The notes: generated from the sequence alone by a model not told the origin. Numbered from the stretch's first letter, positions 29,987 to 40,880 are shown. The stretch: 64,000 nt of DNA from Cupriavidus sp. U2 (GCF_009663685.2 NZ_RCOG02000001.1:186152-250151); one strand, 5' to 3'. Translations and numbers: made by a program.

Positions 29987-32104
29987 TCAGGCGGGGGGGT
30001 TGGTGCCGGTGTCGCGTGGCGCCGACGCATCGTCGCCATCCTGGCCGGCCGCCGGACTGGCGCCCTCCTCCGCTGCGGCTTCCGAGGCATCCTCGGCAGC
30101 CGCTTCGGCCGCGGCCTCGGCGGAAACCTCGGCCAGGTCGTCGTCGCCGTCGTCGCTGTCGCCTTCGAGCTCTTCCTCGGGCACCTCGCCCTCACCGGCG
30201 AAGATTTCCAGCACGCGGCACGACACATCGAGCGAAATCTCGTCGGTCGACGCGATTTCCAGCAGCACCTGGGTGCCGCGGTTGGCCTGCGCCAGTTCCG
30301 GCACGCGCGTCACCAGCGGAATCTCGGTGAAGCGCACCGCGCCGTCCTTGAGCACGGTGGCCATCAGCTTGTCGCGGCCCTCCTGGGCCAGCCAGCGCAG
30401 GCACCAGTAGCGTTCCATGGTCGACTGGTGGTCGGCATAGGCGGCATAGGTGCCTTCGAAATCGGCCACGGCCGCCAGCAGGTCGGCGTCCTTGGGCTTG
30501 AACGGCGCCACCAGCTTGGCTGTGACGCCATGCTGGGCCACCGCCAGGATCTGCCACTGGTTGACCAGGTCAACATAGCGCCGCAGCGGCGAGGTGCTCC
30601 ACGCGTACTGCGCCACGCCCAGGCCCTCGTGCGGCGCCGGATAGGTCTGCATGCGCGTGCGGTGCATGCCCCAGGCCTTCTGCGTGCGATAGATGCCCGG
30701 CACGCCGTGATCGGCCAGCAGCTTGCCCCACGTGCTGTTGGCCAGGATCATCAGCTCGGCGACGATCTTGTCCAGCGGCGACCCGCGGCGGCGCTGCTCG
30801 ATGCGCACCCGCTCGCCGCCGTTCGGCAGGGGATCGATATAGAAATTGAAGTCCGCGCGGTTGTGCGTTTCCGGACGCAGGCCGCTGGCCAGACGCGCCT
30901 TCTGGCGCTCGTCATGCAGGTGATTGGCCAGCCGGAACAGCTCGGTCAGCGCCTCGCGGAACGGGTAGTCGCCCGTGCCGGCCGCCAGTGCCTGCTCGGT
31001 CACCAGATCTTCCAGCAGGTTGTGACGCAGGTTGGCGGCAATCGGCACCAGTTCGGCACGCGTCTCGCTGCCAAGGATGGTCACGCCATCGATGCCGTCC
31101 ATGTCCACCGTCACATAGAGCGACACGGCCGGACAGGTGCGGCCTTCCTGCAGCGTGTATTTGTCCACCACGCTGTCGGGCAGCATCGTGATCTTGTCGC
31201 CCGGGAAATACACGGTGGACAGCCGCTGGCGCGCGATGGCGTCGAGCGGCTCGCCGCGCCTGAAACCCAGCGCCGGCGCCGCGATGTGGATGCCCACCCG
31301 CAGCTTGCCGTCGGGCATGCGCGTCACCGACAGCGCATCGTCGATTTCCGTCGTCGTGACATCGTCGATCGAGAATGCCTGGACGTCGGCCACGGGCAGG
31401 TCGCCGGCCGGATCGGGCACGTCCACGTCGGGGAAGCCGGTCCCTTTCGGGAAGCAGTCGGCCAGGAACTTGGCCTCGTGCAGCGCGCGCGGGCTTTCCA
31501 CGCCGCCCACCGCCACCATCAGCCGCATCGGCGTCATGCCCAGCGCGGTGCAGGCGGCATCCATGGCCTTGAATTCGAGGCTGTTCTTGTCCGGCTTGAA
31601 CAGCAGCTGCAGCACCTTGCCGAGGAATGCATCGGGCAGCTTGCGCGCCTTGAGCTGTTCCTCGTACTCGGCCTGCACCAGCAGTTGCTGCTTCTTGCGC
31701 TCCACCGCGGCCAGCGCGGCCTTGAGCTGGTCTTCCGGGGCGCGCATGTAGCGGCCGCGGCCCTTGCGGCGGAAATAGACCGGATTGCCATGCAGCGCCA
31801 TGGCCAGCGCGGCCTGCTGCACGGCGCCGGCATCGGCACCGTAGTACTCGGCAGCCAGCTCGCCGAAGCCGAATTCCTCGGCCGGCGCGCATTCCCAGAG
31901 GAAGTCGAGATCGATCTCGGCGGTCAGTTCGCCAGTTTGCCGCACCATTTCGATCGCCGTTGGCTGGGCAAACTGCAGCAGCACGTCCTTGGCCTTGACC
32001 TTGGTGCGCTTGCCCGCAGGCAGCTCGACCTGGTAGGCCTCGCCCTGTTGGGCGAGCACGGTGCCGGCGCGAATCTCGCCGCCTTCTTCGAACAGCAACT
32101 GCAT
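29987..32104 (-). CDS. RNase II/R-family exoribonuclease (RNB domain)
   Basis: A 705-residue 3'-5' exoribonuclease. The RNB catalytic core is clear: FSIDDVTTTEIDDALSVTRM with the Asp cluster that binds Mg2+, HIAAPALGFRRGEPLD, RLSTVYFPGDKITMLPD and RRGSPLDKIVAELMILAN, then STSPLRRYVDLVNQWQ. The C-terminus is an Ala/Glu/Asp-rich low-complexity tail of about 70 residues instead of the basic tail of E. coli RNase R, so it resembles RNase II size more than RNase R. It stands alone; the downstream aroE-tonB unit starts about 120 bases away. Confidence 0.9.
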   Translation of the reverse strand: MQLLFEEGGEIRAGTVLAQQGEAYQVELPAGKRTKVKAKDVLLQFAQPTAIEMVRQTGELTAEIDLDFLWECAPAEEFGFGELAAEYYGADAGAVQQAALAMALHGNPVYFRRKGRGRYMRAPEDQLKAALAAVERKKQQLLVQAEYEEQLKARKLPDAFLGKVLQLLFKPDKNSLEFKAMDAACTALGMTPMRLMVAVGGVESPRALHEAKFLADCFPKGTGFPDVDVPDPAGDLPVADVQAFSIDDVTTTEIDDALSVTRMPDGKLRVGIHIAAPALGFRRGEPLDAIARQRLSTVYFPGDKITMLPDSVVDKYTLQEGRTCPAVSLYVTVDMDGIDGVTILGSETRAELVPIAANLRHNLLEDLVTEQALAAGTGDYPFREALTELFRLANHLHDERQKARLASGLRPETHNRADFNFYIDPLPNGGERVRIEQRRRGSPLDKIVAELMILANSTWGKLLADHGVPGIYRTQKAWGMHRTRMQTYPAPHEGLGVAQYAWSTSPLRRYVDLVNQWQILAVAQHGVTAKLVAPFKPKDADLLAAVADFEGTYAAYADHQSTMERYWCLRWLAQEGRDKLMATVLKDGAVRFTEIPLVTRVPELAQANRGTQVLLEIASTDEISLDVSCRVLEIFAGEGEVPEEELEGDSDDGDDDLAEVSAEAAAEAAAEDASEAAAEEGASPAAGQDGDDASAPRDTGTNPPA

Positions 32105-32270
32105 GGATCGGTACTTTCAGAAGTGCCGGGACAGGGGCGCGCGATGTGCGCTGCAACGCGCAAAACACGGCCTGTCCGGACGGGTATACGACCCGGGATG
32201 ATACCGCACCCCGCCTTGCGGCAACGGCGGCACACCCTGGGTCAGAAACGACTGGCCGGGGCCTTGCGGG

Positions 32271-33011
32271 TCAGAGCGACATGCCGCCGCTGGCCTCGAT
32301 CGTCGTGCCGTTCACGTAGCTGGCGTCGTCGCTGGCCAGGAACGCGTAGATGGCGGCGATCTCCGCCGGCTCGGCCAGGCGCCGCATCCAGCAGTGTTCC
32401 TTCATGCCATCGAGCACCTTTTCCGGCACGCTCTGCAGGATCTCGGTGTTGACGAAACCGGGGCACACCGCGTTCACGCGCACGCCCTTCGGGCCCAGTT
32501 CGCGCGCCCAGGTCTTGGTGAAGCCGATCACGCCGAACTTGCTGGCCGCGTAGTTGGTCTGGCCGAAATTGCCGTACAGGCCGACCACGCTCGACGCGTT
32601 CAGGATCACCCCCTTGCCCTGCTCGGTCATCACGGCGGCCACGGCCTGGGCGCAATGGAACACGCCCTTCAGGTTGACGTCGATCACGGCGTCGAACTGC
32701 GCCTCGGTCATTTTGGCCAGCCGCGCGTCCTTGGTGATGCCGGCGTTGTTGACCAGGATGTCGATGCGGCCATGGCGCGCCAGCGTGGCGGCGACCACGC
32801 CATCCACCTGGTCGCGGCTGGTCACGTCGATCTTGTGCGCATCGACGCTGGCGCCCGTGGCGGCCAGGCGGTCGGCGGCCTCGCGCACGCGCGCTTCGTT
32901 CACATCGCAAAGCACCAGCTTCGCGCCCTCGGCGGCAAATCGCTCCGCCGTGGCAAACCCGATACCGGCAGCTGCGCCGGTGATGATGGCGACCCGTCCT
33001 TCCAGTTTCAT
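32271..33011 (-). CDS. fabG: 3-oxoacyl-ACP reductase / SDR family oxidoreductase
   Basis: A 246-residue short-chain dehydrogenase. It opens [20 protein letters not shown], the NADP loop, and has [11 protein letters not shown], the catalytic Ser in [15 protein letters not shown] and the YAASK motif with the catalytic Tyr/Lys. The C-terminal [14 protein letters not shown] is typical. It resembles FabG-type reductases that reduce 3-oxoacyl-ACP, though acetoacetyl-CoA reductase activity (PhaB-like) in polyhydroxyalkanoate formation is also possible. No phaC or fab gene is near. The start overlaps the ubiC stop by 4 bases. Confidence 0.85.
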   Translation of the reverse strand: MKLEGRVAIITGAAAGIGFATAERFAAEGAKLVLCDVNEARVREAADRLAATGASVDAHKIDVTSRDQVDGVVAATLARHGRIDILVNNAGITKDARLAKMTEAQFDAVIDVNLKGVFHCAQAVAAVMTEQGKGVILNASSVVGLYGNFGQTNYAASKFGVIGFTKTWARELGPKGVRVNAVCPGFVNTEILQSVPEKVLDGMKEHCWMRRLAEPAEIAAIYAFLASDDASYVNGTTIEASGGMSL

Positions 33012-33658
33012 GATGCTTGTCTCTCTTCCTTGCTGTGTGTGTCGATACGGCGGGGCAGTCTGGTGCCGCCCGCGCCAATGTTGGCAGGCGCCGCCCGCGC
33101 CAGCAGGTCTGGCAGAAAGACCTCTGTCACGAGCATGGCGCCGCCGCCGCGCCGGAATACCGAGCGCCGCGCGGGCAGCATCGGTACCGACGCAAACGCC
33201 GGCAATACCCGCTGCAGCGCCTGGCGCAGCGGGTGGTGGATCGATAGCCGCGCGAACTGGAACGGCTCGCGCCGCACGCGCGGGTCCACGAACAGCGCGC
33301 CGCCCAACGGGCGGTTGCCCAGCCCGCGCAGGAACGGCCAGTCGCGGCGCGCCCGGTATGGATCGACGATGGTGTGGGCGAAGACCGCCGGCACTTCGTC
33401 GCAGATGAGCAGCACTTCGCGCGTGATGGCCGGTACCGGGCGCATCAGGCCCAGCGCCTGCCATTCGTCGGCAAACGGCAATCGGGGCGCCTGCGCCAGC
33501 CGTTGCACGCGGAAGCGCGACGATGCCGACATCAAACGGGCGGTCAGCGACCCCTCGCCGGCAATCCAGCGGCGCTGGTTCAGCGGAATCGCCGCGTCAT
33601 GCGGCAGATGGGCGTGCCAGGCGGCGCGCAGGCCCTTGAGGCCGCTCGCGCCCGTCAT
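33008..33658 (-). CDS. ubiC: Chorismate--pyruvate lyase
   Basis: A 216-residue enzyme splitting chorismate into 4-hydroxybenzoate and pyruvate, the entry step to ubiquinone. It has [38 protein letters not shown] and [21 protein letters not shown], matching UbiC family positions including the Arg/Glu pair for product binding. The C-terminus ([13 protein letters not shown]) is standard. It overlaps the fabG start and lies immediately downstream of an esterase-like gene with a 4-base overlap, so these three genes are one coupled unit. Confidence 0.9.
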   Translation of the reverse strand: MTGASGLKGLRAAWHAHLPHDAAIPLNQRRWIAGEGSLTARLMSASSRFRVQRLAQAPRLPFADEWQALGLMRPVPAITREVLLICDEVPAVFAHTIVDPYRARRDWPFLRGLGNRPLGGALFVDPRVRREPFQFARLSIHHPLRQALQRVLPAFASVPMLPARRSVFRRGGGAMLVTEVFLPDLLARAAPANIGAGGTRLPRRIDTHSKEERQAS

Positions 33659-34254
33659 ACCTTGCGTTTTCCGCCCGGCGCATAGCCGCAGAAGGCCAGT
33701 ACGTCGTCGACGTAGTCGCCGAATTCGCTGATGCCGTGATCGCTGCCTTCGATGATGCGGATATGGGCGCCCGGGCAGGCCGCGACCATCTCGCGATAGT
33801 CCAGCACCTCGTCCCCGGTGGTGGCCAGCAGGTAGTAGCGTTCGGGACGCGTGATGGTGTCCACGCGCAGCGCCAGCAGTTCCTGCAGATGTTCGGGCCG
33901 CACCACGACCGAGCCGCCGCCGTGATACAGCGGCTGCTCGCCCAGGTATTTCTCCACATCGGTCCATGGATGGATCGCCGGATTCAGCAGCACGGCGCGG
34001 CAGCCATGCTTTTCGGCCAGCCACCGCGCGTAGAAGCCGCCGAGCGACGACCCGACGATGGCGATATCGGTCTCGCCGCCCGCGCGGGCGCCACGGATGG
34101 CGGCCTCGGCCTGAGCGATCGCCTCGGACGGCGACACGTTGAGCATCGGGCAGGCGAAATACTTCTCCAGGCCCCAGGCGCGCATCCGGTCCTGCACCAG
34201 CCGCGACTTCATCGACTGGGGCGAGGACCGGAAACCGTGCAGGTACAGCAGCAT
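33655..34254 (-). CDS. YqiA/YcfP-like alpha/beta hydrolase
   Basis: A 199-residue esterase-type hydrolase. It begins [20 protein letters not shown] and shows the nucleophile elbow [17 protein letters not shown], with the Ser in GSSLGG, then [10 protein letters not shown] and a His in [16 protein letters not shown], completing the catalytic triad arrangement. E. coli relatives (YqiA, YcfP) have modest esterase activity and unknown roles. Coupled with ubiC through a 4-base overlap; mpl lies 17 bases upstream on the same strand. No assignment of substrate is possible. Confidence 0.88.
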   Translation of the reverse strand: MLLYLHGFRSSPQSMKSRLVQDRMRAWGLEKYFACPMLNVSPSEAIAQAEAAIRGARAGGETDIAIVGSSLGGFYARWLAEKHGCRAVLLNPAIHPWTDVEKYLGEQPLYHGGGSVVVRPEHLQELLALRVDTITRPERYYLLATTGDEVLDYREMVAACPGAHIRIIEGSDHGISEFGDYVDDVLAFCGYAPGGKRKV

Positions 34255-34271
34255 GTGATGTCCTGCCGTGG

Positions 34272-35651
34272 TCAGGCGCGGGCCTTGATGGCGTCGAGCA
34301 GTTTCTGGTGGACGCCGCCGAAACCGCCGTTGCTCATCACCAGCACCTGGTCGCCGGGCCGCGCGGCGGCGGTTACCGCCGCGACCAGCGCGCCCAGGTC
34401 GTCGAAGGCTGCGGCCCGGTCGCCCAGCGGCGCCAGGGCCTCGCCCAGGTTCCAGCCCAGGGCGTCCTTGCCAGCCGGCGCGCCGTAGCCGAACACCAGG
34501 TCGGCGGCTTGCAGGCTGGCTGGCAGCTGGGCCGCCATCACGCCCAGCTTCATCGTGTTGGAACGCGGTTCGAGCACGGCCAGGATGCGGGCGTTGCCCA
34601 CACGGCGGCGCAGGCCGTCCAGCGTGGTCTGGATGGCGGTGGGGTGATGCGCGAAATCGTCATAGACCGTTACGTCGTTGGCCACGCCCCGCACTTCCAT
34701 GCGGCGCTTGACGTTGGCAAAGCGGCCCAGCGACTCGATGGCCTGGGCCGGCGGCACGCCCACGTGGCGCGCGGCGGCAATCGCGGCAATCGCGTTCATG
34801 CGGTTGTGCGTGCCTTGCAGATCCCAGACGACCGTGCCTTGCAGTACCTCGCGGAAGTACACGTCGAAGGCGTCCTTGCCGGCCGGCGCAGGCGTGCGGG
34901 CATCGCCCTCGCGCCAGTCGCCCATGCCGAACTGTTCCACCTCGCTCCAGCAGCCGCGCTCCAGCACGCGGGCCAGCGCCGGCTCGTTGCCGTTGACGAC
35001 CAGGCGGCCCTGACCCGGCACCGTACGCACCAGATGGTGGAATTGCGTCTCGATCGCCGCGAGATCGGGGAAGATGTCGGCGTGATCGTATTCCAGGTTG
35101 TTCAGGATGGCCGTGCGCGGGCGGTAGTGGACGAACTTGCTGCGCTTGTCGAAGAAGGCAGTGTCGTATTCGTCGGCTTCGATGACAAAGAAGTCCGATT
35201 CCGTCAGCCGGGCCGAGATGCCGAAGTTCTGCGGCACGCCGCCCACCAGGAAACCGGGGTTGTAGCCGGCATCCTCGAGCAGCCAGGACAGCATCGACGT
35301 GGTGGTGGTCTTGCCATGCGTGCCGGCTACGGCCAGCGTCCACTTGCCGTTCAGCACGTGTTCGCCCAGCCATTGCGGGCCCGACACGTACGGCAGGTTG
35401 CGGTCCAGGATGGCTTCCATCAGCGGGTTGCCGCGCGACACCACGTTGCCGATCACGTACAGGTCGGGGTTCAGCGACAGTTGCTCCGGATCGAATCCTT
35501 CGATCAGGTCGATGCCCTGGGCTTCGAGCTGGGTGCTCATCGGCGGATAGACGTTGGCGTCGCAGCCGGTCACGCGGTGACCCGCCTGGCGCGCCAGGAC
35601 CGCAAGGCCGCCCATGAACGTACCGCAGATGCCAAGGATATGAATATGCAT
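34272..35651 (-). CDS. mpl: Murein peptide ligase
   Basis: A 459-residue Mur ligase family member that joins the recycled tripeptide L-Ala-D-Glu-mDAP to UDP-MurNAc. It opens [20 protein letters not shown], then has the ATP-binding [21 protein letters not shown] and [50 protein letters not shown] and [16 protein letters not shown]. The N-terminal GICGTFMGG distinguishes Mpl from MurC. The start at 35651 gives the usual length; extension upstream is not supported. Located upstream of yqiA-ubiC-fabG on one strand. Confidence 0.95.
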   Translation of the reverse strand: MHIHILGICGTFMGGLAVLARQAGHRVTGCDANVYPPMSTQLEAQGIDLIEGFDPEQLSLNPDLYVIGNVVSRGNPLMEAILDRNLPYVSGPQWLGEHVLNGKWTLAVAGTHGKTTTTSMLSWLLEDAGYNPGFLVGGVPQNFGISARLTESDFFVIEADEYDTAFFDKRSKFVHYRPRTAILNNLEYDHADIFPDLAAIETQFHHLVRTVPGQGRLVVNGNEPALARVLERGCWSEVEQFGMGDWREGDARTPAPAGKDAFDVYFREVLQGTVVWDLQGTHNRMNAIAAIAAARHVGVPPAQAIESLGRFANVKRRMEVRGVANDVTVYDDFAHHPTAIQTTLDGLRRRVGNARILAVLEPRSNTMKLGVMAAQLPASLQAADLVFGYGAPAGKDALGWNLGEALAPLGDRAAAFDDLGALVAAVTAAARPGDQVLVMSNGGFGGVHQKLLDAIKARA

Positions 35652-35800
35652 GGGAGCTTCGGGAATGCGTGGGGCCGTGGCGGCCGGGCCGCACGGCACT
35701 GGAAAGAAGGCTCTGATTGTACCTGCATGCGGCAGGTTCCCCGGGCTGCGCCACCGTGCCGCGGACTTCGTTGTCCAGCCATGCGGGTATCATCGACACC

Positions 35801-36481
35801 ATGTCCAGACGTACCCCCTCCGACCCCGGCCGCCTGCGCGAGGAAATCGCCCAGGCCGCCGCGCGCATGATCGCCGAAGATGGCGCCGATTACGCCACCG
35901 CCAAGCGCAAGGCCGCGCGCCAGTTGCTTGGCGACTTGCGCGTGGCCGGCGAATGGCTGCCCGACAACGACATGATCGAGGAGGAGGTGAGGGCCTACCA
36001 GGCGCTGTTCCACAGCGAGGAGCAGCCACGCATCCTGGCCCTGCTGCGGCAGCTGGCGCTGCTGGCCATGGGCGACCTGGCCCCGTTCCGGCCCTATCTG
36101 GTGGGCGCCGTGCTCAACGGCACGGCCACCGAGCATTCCGACGTCTATATACAGTGCTTCTGCGACAGCCCCAAGGACGTGGCGCTGCACCTGCTCAACG
36201 CCGGGGTCGATTTCGAGACCAGCGAGAGCCGGCACTTCGCCGGGCGGGCCGATGTGGAGACCCTGAGCTTCCTGTGGCGCGGCCAGTGGCCGGCCCTGCG
36301 CGAAGCGCGCCAGCTGGCCGGCGAGGTGCGGGCCACGCTGGGCGCCCCGGTGGGCATCCATATCGCGCTGTATGATGCCGACGACGAGCGCGGCGCGGCG
36401 CGCGCCGACGCCAGCGGCCGCGCGGTCCGCGCCGACGCCAACGCCGTCCGCACATTGCTCGGCGAGGCCCGCGACCATTGA
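35801..36481 (+). CDS. Nucleotidyltransferase-like protein of unknown function
   Basis: A 226-residue soluble protein conserved in this bacterial group by recollection but not assigned a function. N-terminal half is helical (EEIAQAAARMIAEDGADYAT; KAARQLLGDL). The second half has LVGAVLNGTATEHSDVYIQ, which resembles the GS/GT...SD motif of minimal nucleotidyltransferases, followed by CFCDSPKDVALHLLNAGVDFE. The final acidic residues expected of an active enzyme are not clear, so catalysis is uncertain. It is divergent from mpl with 149 bases between and precedes a thioredoxin-like gene. Confidence 0.65.
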   Translation: MSRRTPSDPGRLREEIAQAAARMIAEDGADYATAKRKAARQLLGDLRVAGEWLPDNDMIEEEVRAYQALFHSEEQPRILALLRQLALLAMGDLAPFRPYLVGAVLNGTATEHSDVYIQCFCDSPKDVALHLLNAGVDFETSESRHFAGRADVETLSFLWRGQWPALREARQLAGEVRATLGAPVGIHIALYDADDERGAARADASGRAVRADANAVRTLLGEARDH

Positions 36482-36548
36482 TTCCCGCTCGGGTCCGTAC
36501 GGGCCTGATCGCCCTATCTATATAGAACTGCCATCAACGTCACCCACC

Positions 36549-37103
36549 ATGACTGCATCGACGCCCGGTTCCACACCCGCTCCCCGCTCATCCCTGCTCA
36601 TCTGGATCGTCGTGGCCATCGTGGCCGCGGCCGCCGGTGTCCTGGTGGCCAACTTTGCACTGGCCCCCAAACAGGCGTCCGACCAGGCCGTGGAATCGCT
36701 GTTCCAGGCCAAAATGCCCGATCCGTCAGGCACCGAGCTGGATCTGTCGAAGTTTCGGGGCAAGACGCTGGTCGTCAACTTCTGGGCGCCCTGGTGCGGG
36801 CCTTGCGTCGAAGAAATGCCCGAGCTGACCGCGCTGCATGGCGAATATGCGCAGCGCAACGTCGAATTTATCGGCATCGGCATCGATTCCGCCAGCAACA
36901 TTCAGGAATTTCTCAAAAAAGTGCCAGTGAATTATCCGCTGGCCGTGGCCGGCTTCACTGGGACCGAACTCGCCAAGAGCTTTGGCAATGCACAAGGCGG
37001 CCTGCCCTACACGGTGATCATTACCCCCGAAGGCACTGTGAAGTACCGCAAGATGGGCCGTGTCCATGCCGACGAACTGCGCAAGGCGCTCCCCGGCGCC
37101 TGA
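36549..37103 (+). CDS. TlpA-type thiol:disulfide oxidoreductase
   Basis: A 184-residue membrane-anchored thioredoxin-fold protein. An N-terminal helix (LLIWIVVAIVAAAAGVLVANF) anchors it with the catalytic domain outside the cytoplasm. The domain has VVNFWAPWCGPCVEEMPEL with the redox Cys pair WCGPC, and GLPYTVIITPEGTVKYRKMG with the cis-Pro that sits next to the active site. Such proteins reduce periplasmic disulfides, often of cytochrome c apoproteins. The ATG at 36549 lies 67 bases after the preceding gene. No ccm or dsb genes are adjacent. Confidence 0.9.
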   Translation: MTASTPGSTPAPRSSLLIWIVVAIVAAAAGVLVANFALAPKQASDQAVESLFQAKMPDPSGTELDLSKFRGKTLVVNFWAPWCGPCVEEMPELTALHGEYAQRNVEFIGIGIDSASNIQEFLKKVPVNYPLAVAGFTGTELAKSFGNAQGGLPYTVIITPEGTVKYRKMGRVHADELRKALPGA

Positions 37104-37281
37104 GGCGGTCGGCACGGCGCGCATGCCAAGTAGCAGGGATCTGCGTCGATCTTCTCCAAACGCGCACCGAACTGGCTGCCAACCTGCGGGCAAACCCCCA
37201 TCGAAGCCGGTTTTGCGCCTGAAACGGCGCTTTGCACGCCGGAAATGTCTTAAAGGCGACATGGCGGCTTGTATCCCGTGC

Positions 37282-37311
37282 TAGACAAATCCCTCTAAGC
37301 TACGGTAATCT
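37282..37311 (+). promoter_or_regulatory. Predicted promoter for the aroQ-accBC-prmA unit
   Basis: TAGACA (37282-37287) and TAATCT (37306-37311) are 18 bases apart, about 33 bases upstream of the aroQ GTG start. Match by eye only. Confidence 0.45.
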
Positions 37312-37343
37312 CCGCGCAATTTCGTTGAACTGGTCGAGCCGCC

Positions 37344-37823
37344 GTGTCTAACACCCCTACCGTCAGCCGCTCCGCCCGCTACCGCAAAGTGCTGGTTCTG
37401 CATGGTCCGAACCTCAATTTGCTCGGTACGCGCGAGCCGCAGACCTACGGACATACCACGCTGGCCGACATCAACGATGCGCTGGCAAAACGCGCGGCGT
37501 CCGCAGGCATCGGGCTGGACACGTTCCAGTCCAATCATGAGGGCGCCCTGGTAGATCGCGTTCATGCCGCGCGCGGCGAAGGGGTAGATCTCGTCATCAT
37601 CAATCCCGCGGCCTTCACGCATACCAGCGTGGCGCTGCGCGATGCGCTGGCTGGCGTGGCAATCCCATTTGTCGAGGTTCACCTGTCCAACGTGCACCAC
37701 CGCGAGCCGTTCCGCCATCACTCGTATTTTTCCGATCAGGCGATCGGGGTGATCTGCGGCCTGGGCTGGCAGGGATACCTGCTGGCGCTGGAATACGCGC
37801 TGGCGCAGGAACAGGACAGCTAG
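37344..37823 (+). CDS. aroQ: Type II 3-dehydroquinate dehydratase
   Basis: A 159-residue dodecameric-type enzyme forming 3-dehydroshikimate from 3-dehydroquinate. Conserved pieces are [20 protein letters not shown], with the catalytic Tyr of [34 protein letters not shown] and [19 protein letters not shown] with the catalytic His, then [15 protein letters not shown]. It starts with GTG at 37344. It precedes accB by 141 bases, the order expected in this bacterial class. Confidence 0.96.
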   Translation: MSNTPTVSRSARYRKVLVLHGPNLNLLGTREPQTYGHTTLADINDALAKRAASAGIGLDTFQSNHEGALVDRVHAARGEGVDLVIINPAAFTHTSVALRDALAGVAIPFVEVHLSNVHHREPFRHHSYFSDQAIGVICGLGWQGYLLALEYALAQEQDS

Positions 37824-37964
37824 CACCCGCACCGCCTCTGCAAACGCGAGAAAACCGCGGCCTGGCACGCTTGCGTGGCAGGCCAAATCAATAATGACTG
37901 ACCGCCGCCGTCCCCTTCCCTGACATGAAGGTGACCGGACAACCCGATTCTGGAGGATAAGAAG

Positions 37965-38435
37965 ATGGACCTGCGCAAGCTGAAGACGCTGATCGACCTG
38001 GTGGCCGAATCCGGCATTTCGGAGCTCGAAGTGACCGAGGGCGACGGCAAGGTTCGCATCGTCAAGCAACCGCCGCAGGTGCTGGCGCCGGTTGCCATGC
38101 CCCAGTTCCAGGCCCTGCCGCCCGCCGCCGGCGCCACCGCCCCCGTGGCGGGCGCTGCCGCCCCGGCCGCCGCTGCTGAGGCGGCCCCGCAACTGCCGGC
38201 CGGCCACGTGGTGACGTCGCCGATGGTTGGCACGTTCTACCGCGCACCGTCGCCGGGCGCCGCGCCGTTCGTGAACGTGGGCGATACCGTCAAGGAAGGC
38301 CAGACCGTCTGCATCATCGAAGCCATGAAGCTGCTCAACGAGATCGAGTGCGACAAGGCTGGCGTGATCAAGGAAATCCTCGTCGAAAACGGCCAGGCTG
38401 TGGAATACGGCCAGCCGCTGTTCGTGATCGGCTAA
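37965..38435 (+). CDS. accB: Acetyl-CoA carboxylase biotin carboxyl carrier protein
   Basis: A 156-residue carrier subunit of acetyl-CoA carboxylase, the first step of fatty acid synthesis. It opens [20 protein letters not shown], has an Ala/Pro-rich linker (residues about 45-75) and the biotinyl domain with the modified Lys in [14 protein letters not shown], flanked by [16 protein letters not shown] and [15 protein letters not shown] at a short distance precedes the ATG. It lies 114 bases before accC. Confidence 0.97.
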   Translation: MDLRKLKTLIDLVAESGISELEVTEGDGKVRIVKQPPQVLAPVAMPQFQALPPAAGATAPVAGAAAPAAAAEAAPQLPAGHVVTSPMVGTFYRAPSPGAAPFVNVGDTVKEGQTVCIIEAMKLLNEIECDKAGVIKEILVENGQAVEYGQPLFVIG

Positions 38436-38549
38436 GCCGTCAGCCGGCTGACGCGGCAGGCGGGCCCCGAAAGGCCCCTGCCGCATGCGTTGGCCCGGTG
38501 CGCCACCCTGGCGTGCGCGGGCCCGCCCCTGTTCTCGCAGAGAGAGACC

Positions 38550-39917
38550 ATGTTTGAAAAAATTCTGATCGCGAACCGCGGCGAAATCGCCCTTCGCATC
38601 CAGCGCGCCTGCCGCGAGCTGGGCATCAAGACCGTGGTGGTGTACTCGGAAGCCGACAAGGAAGCCAAGTACGTCAAGCTGGCCGACGAAGCCGTCTGTA
38701 TCGGCCCGGCCCCGTCGCCGCTGTCGTACCTGAACATGCCGGCCATCATCTCGGCCGCCGAAGTCACCGACGCCCAGGCCATCCACCCGGGCTACGGCTT
38801 CCTGTCGGAAAACGCCGACTTTGCCGAGCGCGTGGAGAAGTCCGGCTTCGTGTTCATCGGCCCGACGTCCGACAGCATCCGCCTGATGGGCGACAAGGTG
38901 TCGGCCAAGCAGGCGATGATCAAGTCCGGCGTGCCGTGCGTGCCGGGCTCGGAAGGCGCCCTGCCCGACGATCCCAAGGAAATCCTGGCCACCGCGCGCC
39001 GCGTGGGCTATCCGGTGATCATCAAGGCAGCCGGCGGTGGTGGCGGCCGTGGCATGCGCGTGGTGCATACCGAGGCCGCGCTGATCAACGCCGTCAACAT
39101 GACGCGCGAGGAAGCGGGCCGTGCCTTCGGCAACCCCGAGGTCTACATGGAGAAGTTCCTCGAGAACCCGCGTCATGTGGAAATCCAGATCCTGGCCGAC
39201 CAGCACAAGCAGGCCATCTGGCTGGGCGAACGGGACTGCTCGATGCAGCGCCGCCACCAGAAGGTGATCGAGGAAGCGCCGGCGCCGCACATTCCGCGCC
39301 GCCTGATCGAGCGTATCGGCGATCGCTGCGCCGAGGCCTGCAAGAAGATCGGCTACCGTGGCGCCGGCACGTTCGAATTCCTGTACGAGAACAACGAGTT
39401 CTACTTCATCGAGATGAACACGCGCGTGCAGGTCGAGCACCCGGTCACCGAGATGATCACGGGCATCGACATCGTGCAGGAACAGATCCGCATCGCCTAC
39501 GGCGAGAAGCTGCGCTACCGCCAGAAGGACGTGGAACTGCGCGGCCACGCGATCGAATGCCGGATCAACGCCGAGGACCCGTTCAAGTTCACGCCGTCGC
39601 CGGGCCGCATCACCGCCTGGCACATGCCCGGCGGCCCCGGTGTCCGCGTGGACTCGCACGCGTATGATGGCTACTTCGTGCCGCCCAACTACGACTCGAT
39701 GATCGGCAAGATCATCACGTACGGCGCCACGCGTGACCAGGCCATCGCCCGCATGCGCATCGCGCTGTCGGAAATGGTGGTGGACGGCATCCTGACCAAC
39801 GTGCCCCTGCACCGCGAACTGATGCTCGACGCCAACTTCGTGGAAGGCGGCACCAGCATCCATTATCTTGAACACCGCCTGGCCCAGAAGGCCAACGCCC
39901 AGGGCGAAAAACCCTGA
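38550..39917 (+). CDS. accC: Acetyl-CoA carboxylase, biotin carboxylase subunit
   Basis: A 455-residue ATP-grasp enzyme that carboxylates the biotin of AccB using ATP and bicarbonate. It opens [20 protein letters not shown] and has the glycine-rich loop [15 protein letters not shown], then [17 protein letters not shown] and [15 protein letters not shown], with the final lid region ISTVPLHR-type sequence ([14 protein letters not shown]). GAGAGAGA precedes the ATG at 38550. accA and accD are not in the window. prmA follows after 42 bases. Confidence 0.97.
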   Translation: MFEKILIANRGEIALRIQRACRELGIKTVVVYSEADKEAKYVKLADEAVCIGPAPSPLSYLNMPAIISAAEVTDAQAIHPGYGFLSENADFAERVEKSGFVFIGPTSDSIRLMGDKVSAKQAMIKSGVPCVPGSEGALPDDPKEILATARRVGYPVIIKAAGGGGGRGMRVVHTEAALINAVNMTREEAGRAFGNPEVYMEKFLENPRHVEIQILADQHKQAIWLGERDCSMQRRHQKVIEEAPAPHIPRRLIERIGDRCAEACKKIGYRGAGTFEFLYENNEFYFIEMNTRVQVEHPVTEMITGIDIVQEQIRIAYGEKLRYRQKDVELRGHAIECRINAEDPFKFTPSPGRITAWHMPGGPGVRVDSHAYDGYFVPPNYDSMIGKIITYGATRDQAIARMRIALSEMVVDGILTNVPLHRELMLDANFVEGGTSIHYLEHRLAQKANAQGEKP

Positions 39918-39959
39918 AGCGGGGCCTGACCGGCCGGCATTGCAGTCAAAAGGAAACCC

Positions 39960-40871
39960 GTGGCATTCCAGGAATGTGTGATCGAAATTGCGCAGGATCA
40001 GGCTGAAGCCTGGTCCGATGCATTGTTCGACCTCGGCGCGCTGTCGGTATCGGTGGAAGACGCCGACGCCGATACGCCTGACGAGCAACCGCTCTTTGGA
40101 GAGCCCGGGCTGGAGCCGACGCGGCTGGCGTGGAACCGCTCGCGCGTGGTGGCGCTCTTCGACGAAGAGACCGACCCCGCGCTGGTGGTGACCGCTGCCG
40201 CGAACGCGCTCAAGGTCGACCCCGTCCCGCCGTTCGTGCTGCGCTCGGTGGAAGACCAGGACTGGGTTCGCCTGACCCAGTCGCAATTCGAACCGATCCG
40301 CGTGGGCGAGAAGATTTGGGTCGTGCCGTCGTGGCACGACGCGCCGGAGCCCGACGCGGTGATCCTGGAACTCGATCCGGGACTGGCCTTCGGCACGGGC
40401 AGCCATCCGACCACGCGCCTGTGCATGCAGTGGCTGGAGCAGAACGTGCAGGCTGGCGAGACCGTGCTGGACTACGGCTGCGGCTCGGGCATCCTGGCCA
40501 TCGTGGCAAAGAAGCTCGGCGCGGGCGAGACCATCGGCATCGACATCGATCCGAACGCCGTCGAGGCATCGCGCTACAACGCCGAACGCAACCAGGTGCA
40601 GGCCAGCTTCGCGCTGCCGGAGTCGGTGTCCGAGGCCACCTACGACCTGGTGGTGGCCAATATTCTTTCCAATCCGCTCAAGCTGATGGCCGCGATGCTG
40701 TCGGCGCGCGTGCGCCCCGGCGGCCGGCTGGTGCTGTCCGGCGTGCTGGAACGGCAGGCCGATGAAGTGGCTGCGGCCTACGCGCCGTGGCTGGCCATGT
40801 CGGTCTGGCGCAGCGAGGAAGGCTGGGTGTGCCTGCATGGCACGCGCCCGTTGACGGCCAACCGTTCCTGA
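39960..40871 (+). CDS. prmA: Ribosomal protein L11 methyltransferase
   Basis: A 303-residue SAM-dependent enzyme that methylates lysines and the N-terminal Ala of ribosomal protein L11. It opens [20 protein letters not shown] (GTG start at 39960, AGGAA upstream), then a substrate-recognition domain, and a Rossmann methyltransferase domain with [37 protein letters not shown] and [16 protein letters not shown]. It ends with [17 protein letters not shown]. It is placed after accC, the common order in betaproteobacteria. Confidence 0.96.
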   Translation: MAFQECVIEIAQDQAEAWSDALFDLGALSVSVEDADADTPDEQPLFGEPGLEPTRLAWNRSRVVALFDEETDPALVVTAAANALKVDPVPPFVLRSVEDQDWVRLTQSQFEPIRVGEKIWVVPSWHDAPEPDAVILELDPGLAFGTGSHPTTRLCMQWLEQNVQAGETVLDYGCGSGILAIVAKKLGAGETIGIDIDPNAVEASRYNAERNQVQASFALPESVSEATYDLVVANILSNPLKLMAAMLSARVRPGGRLVLSGVLERQADEVAAAYAPWLAMSVWRSEEGWVCLHGTRPLTANRS

Positions 40872-40880
40872 TTCGTCATC

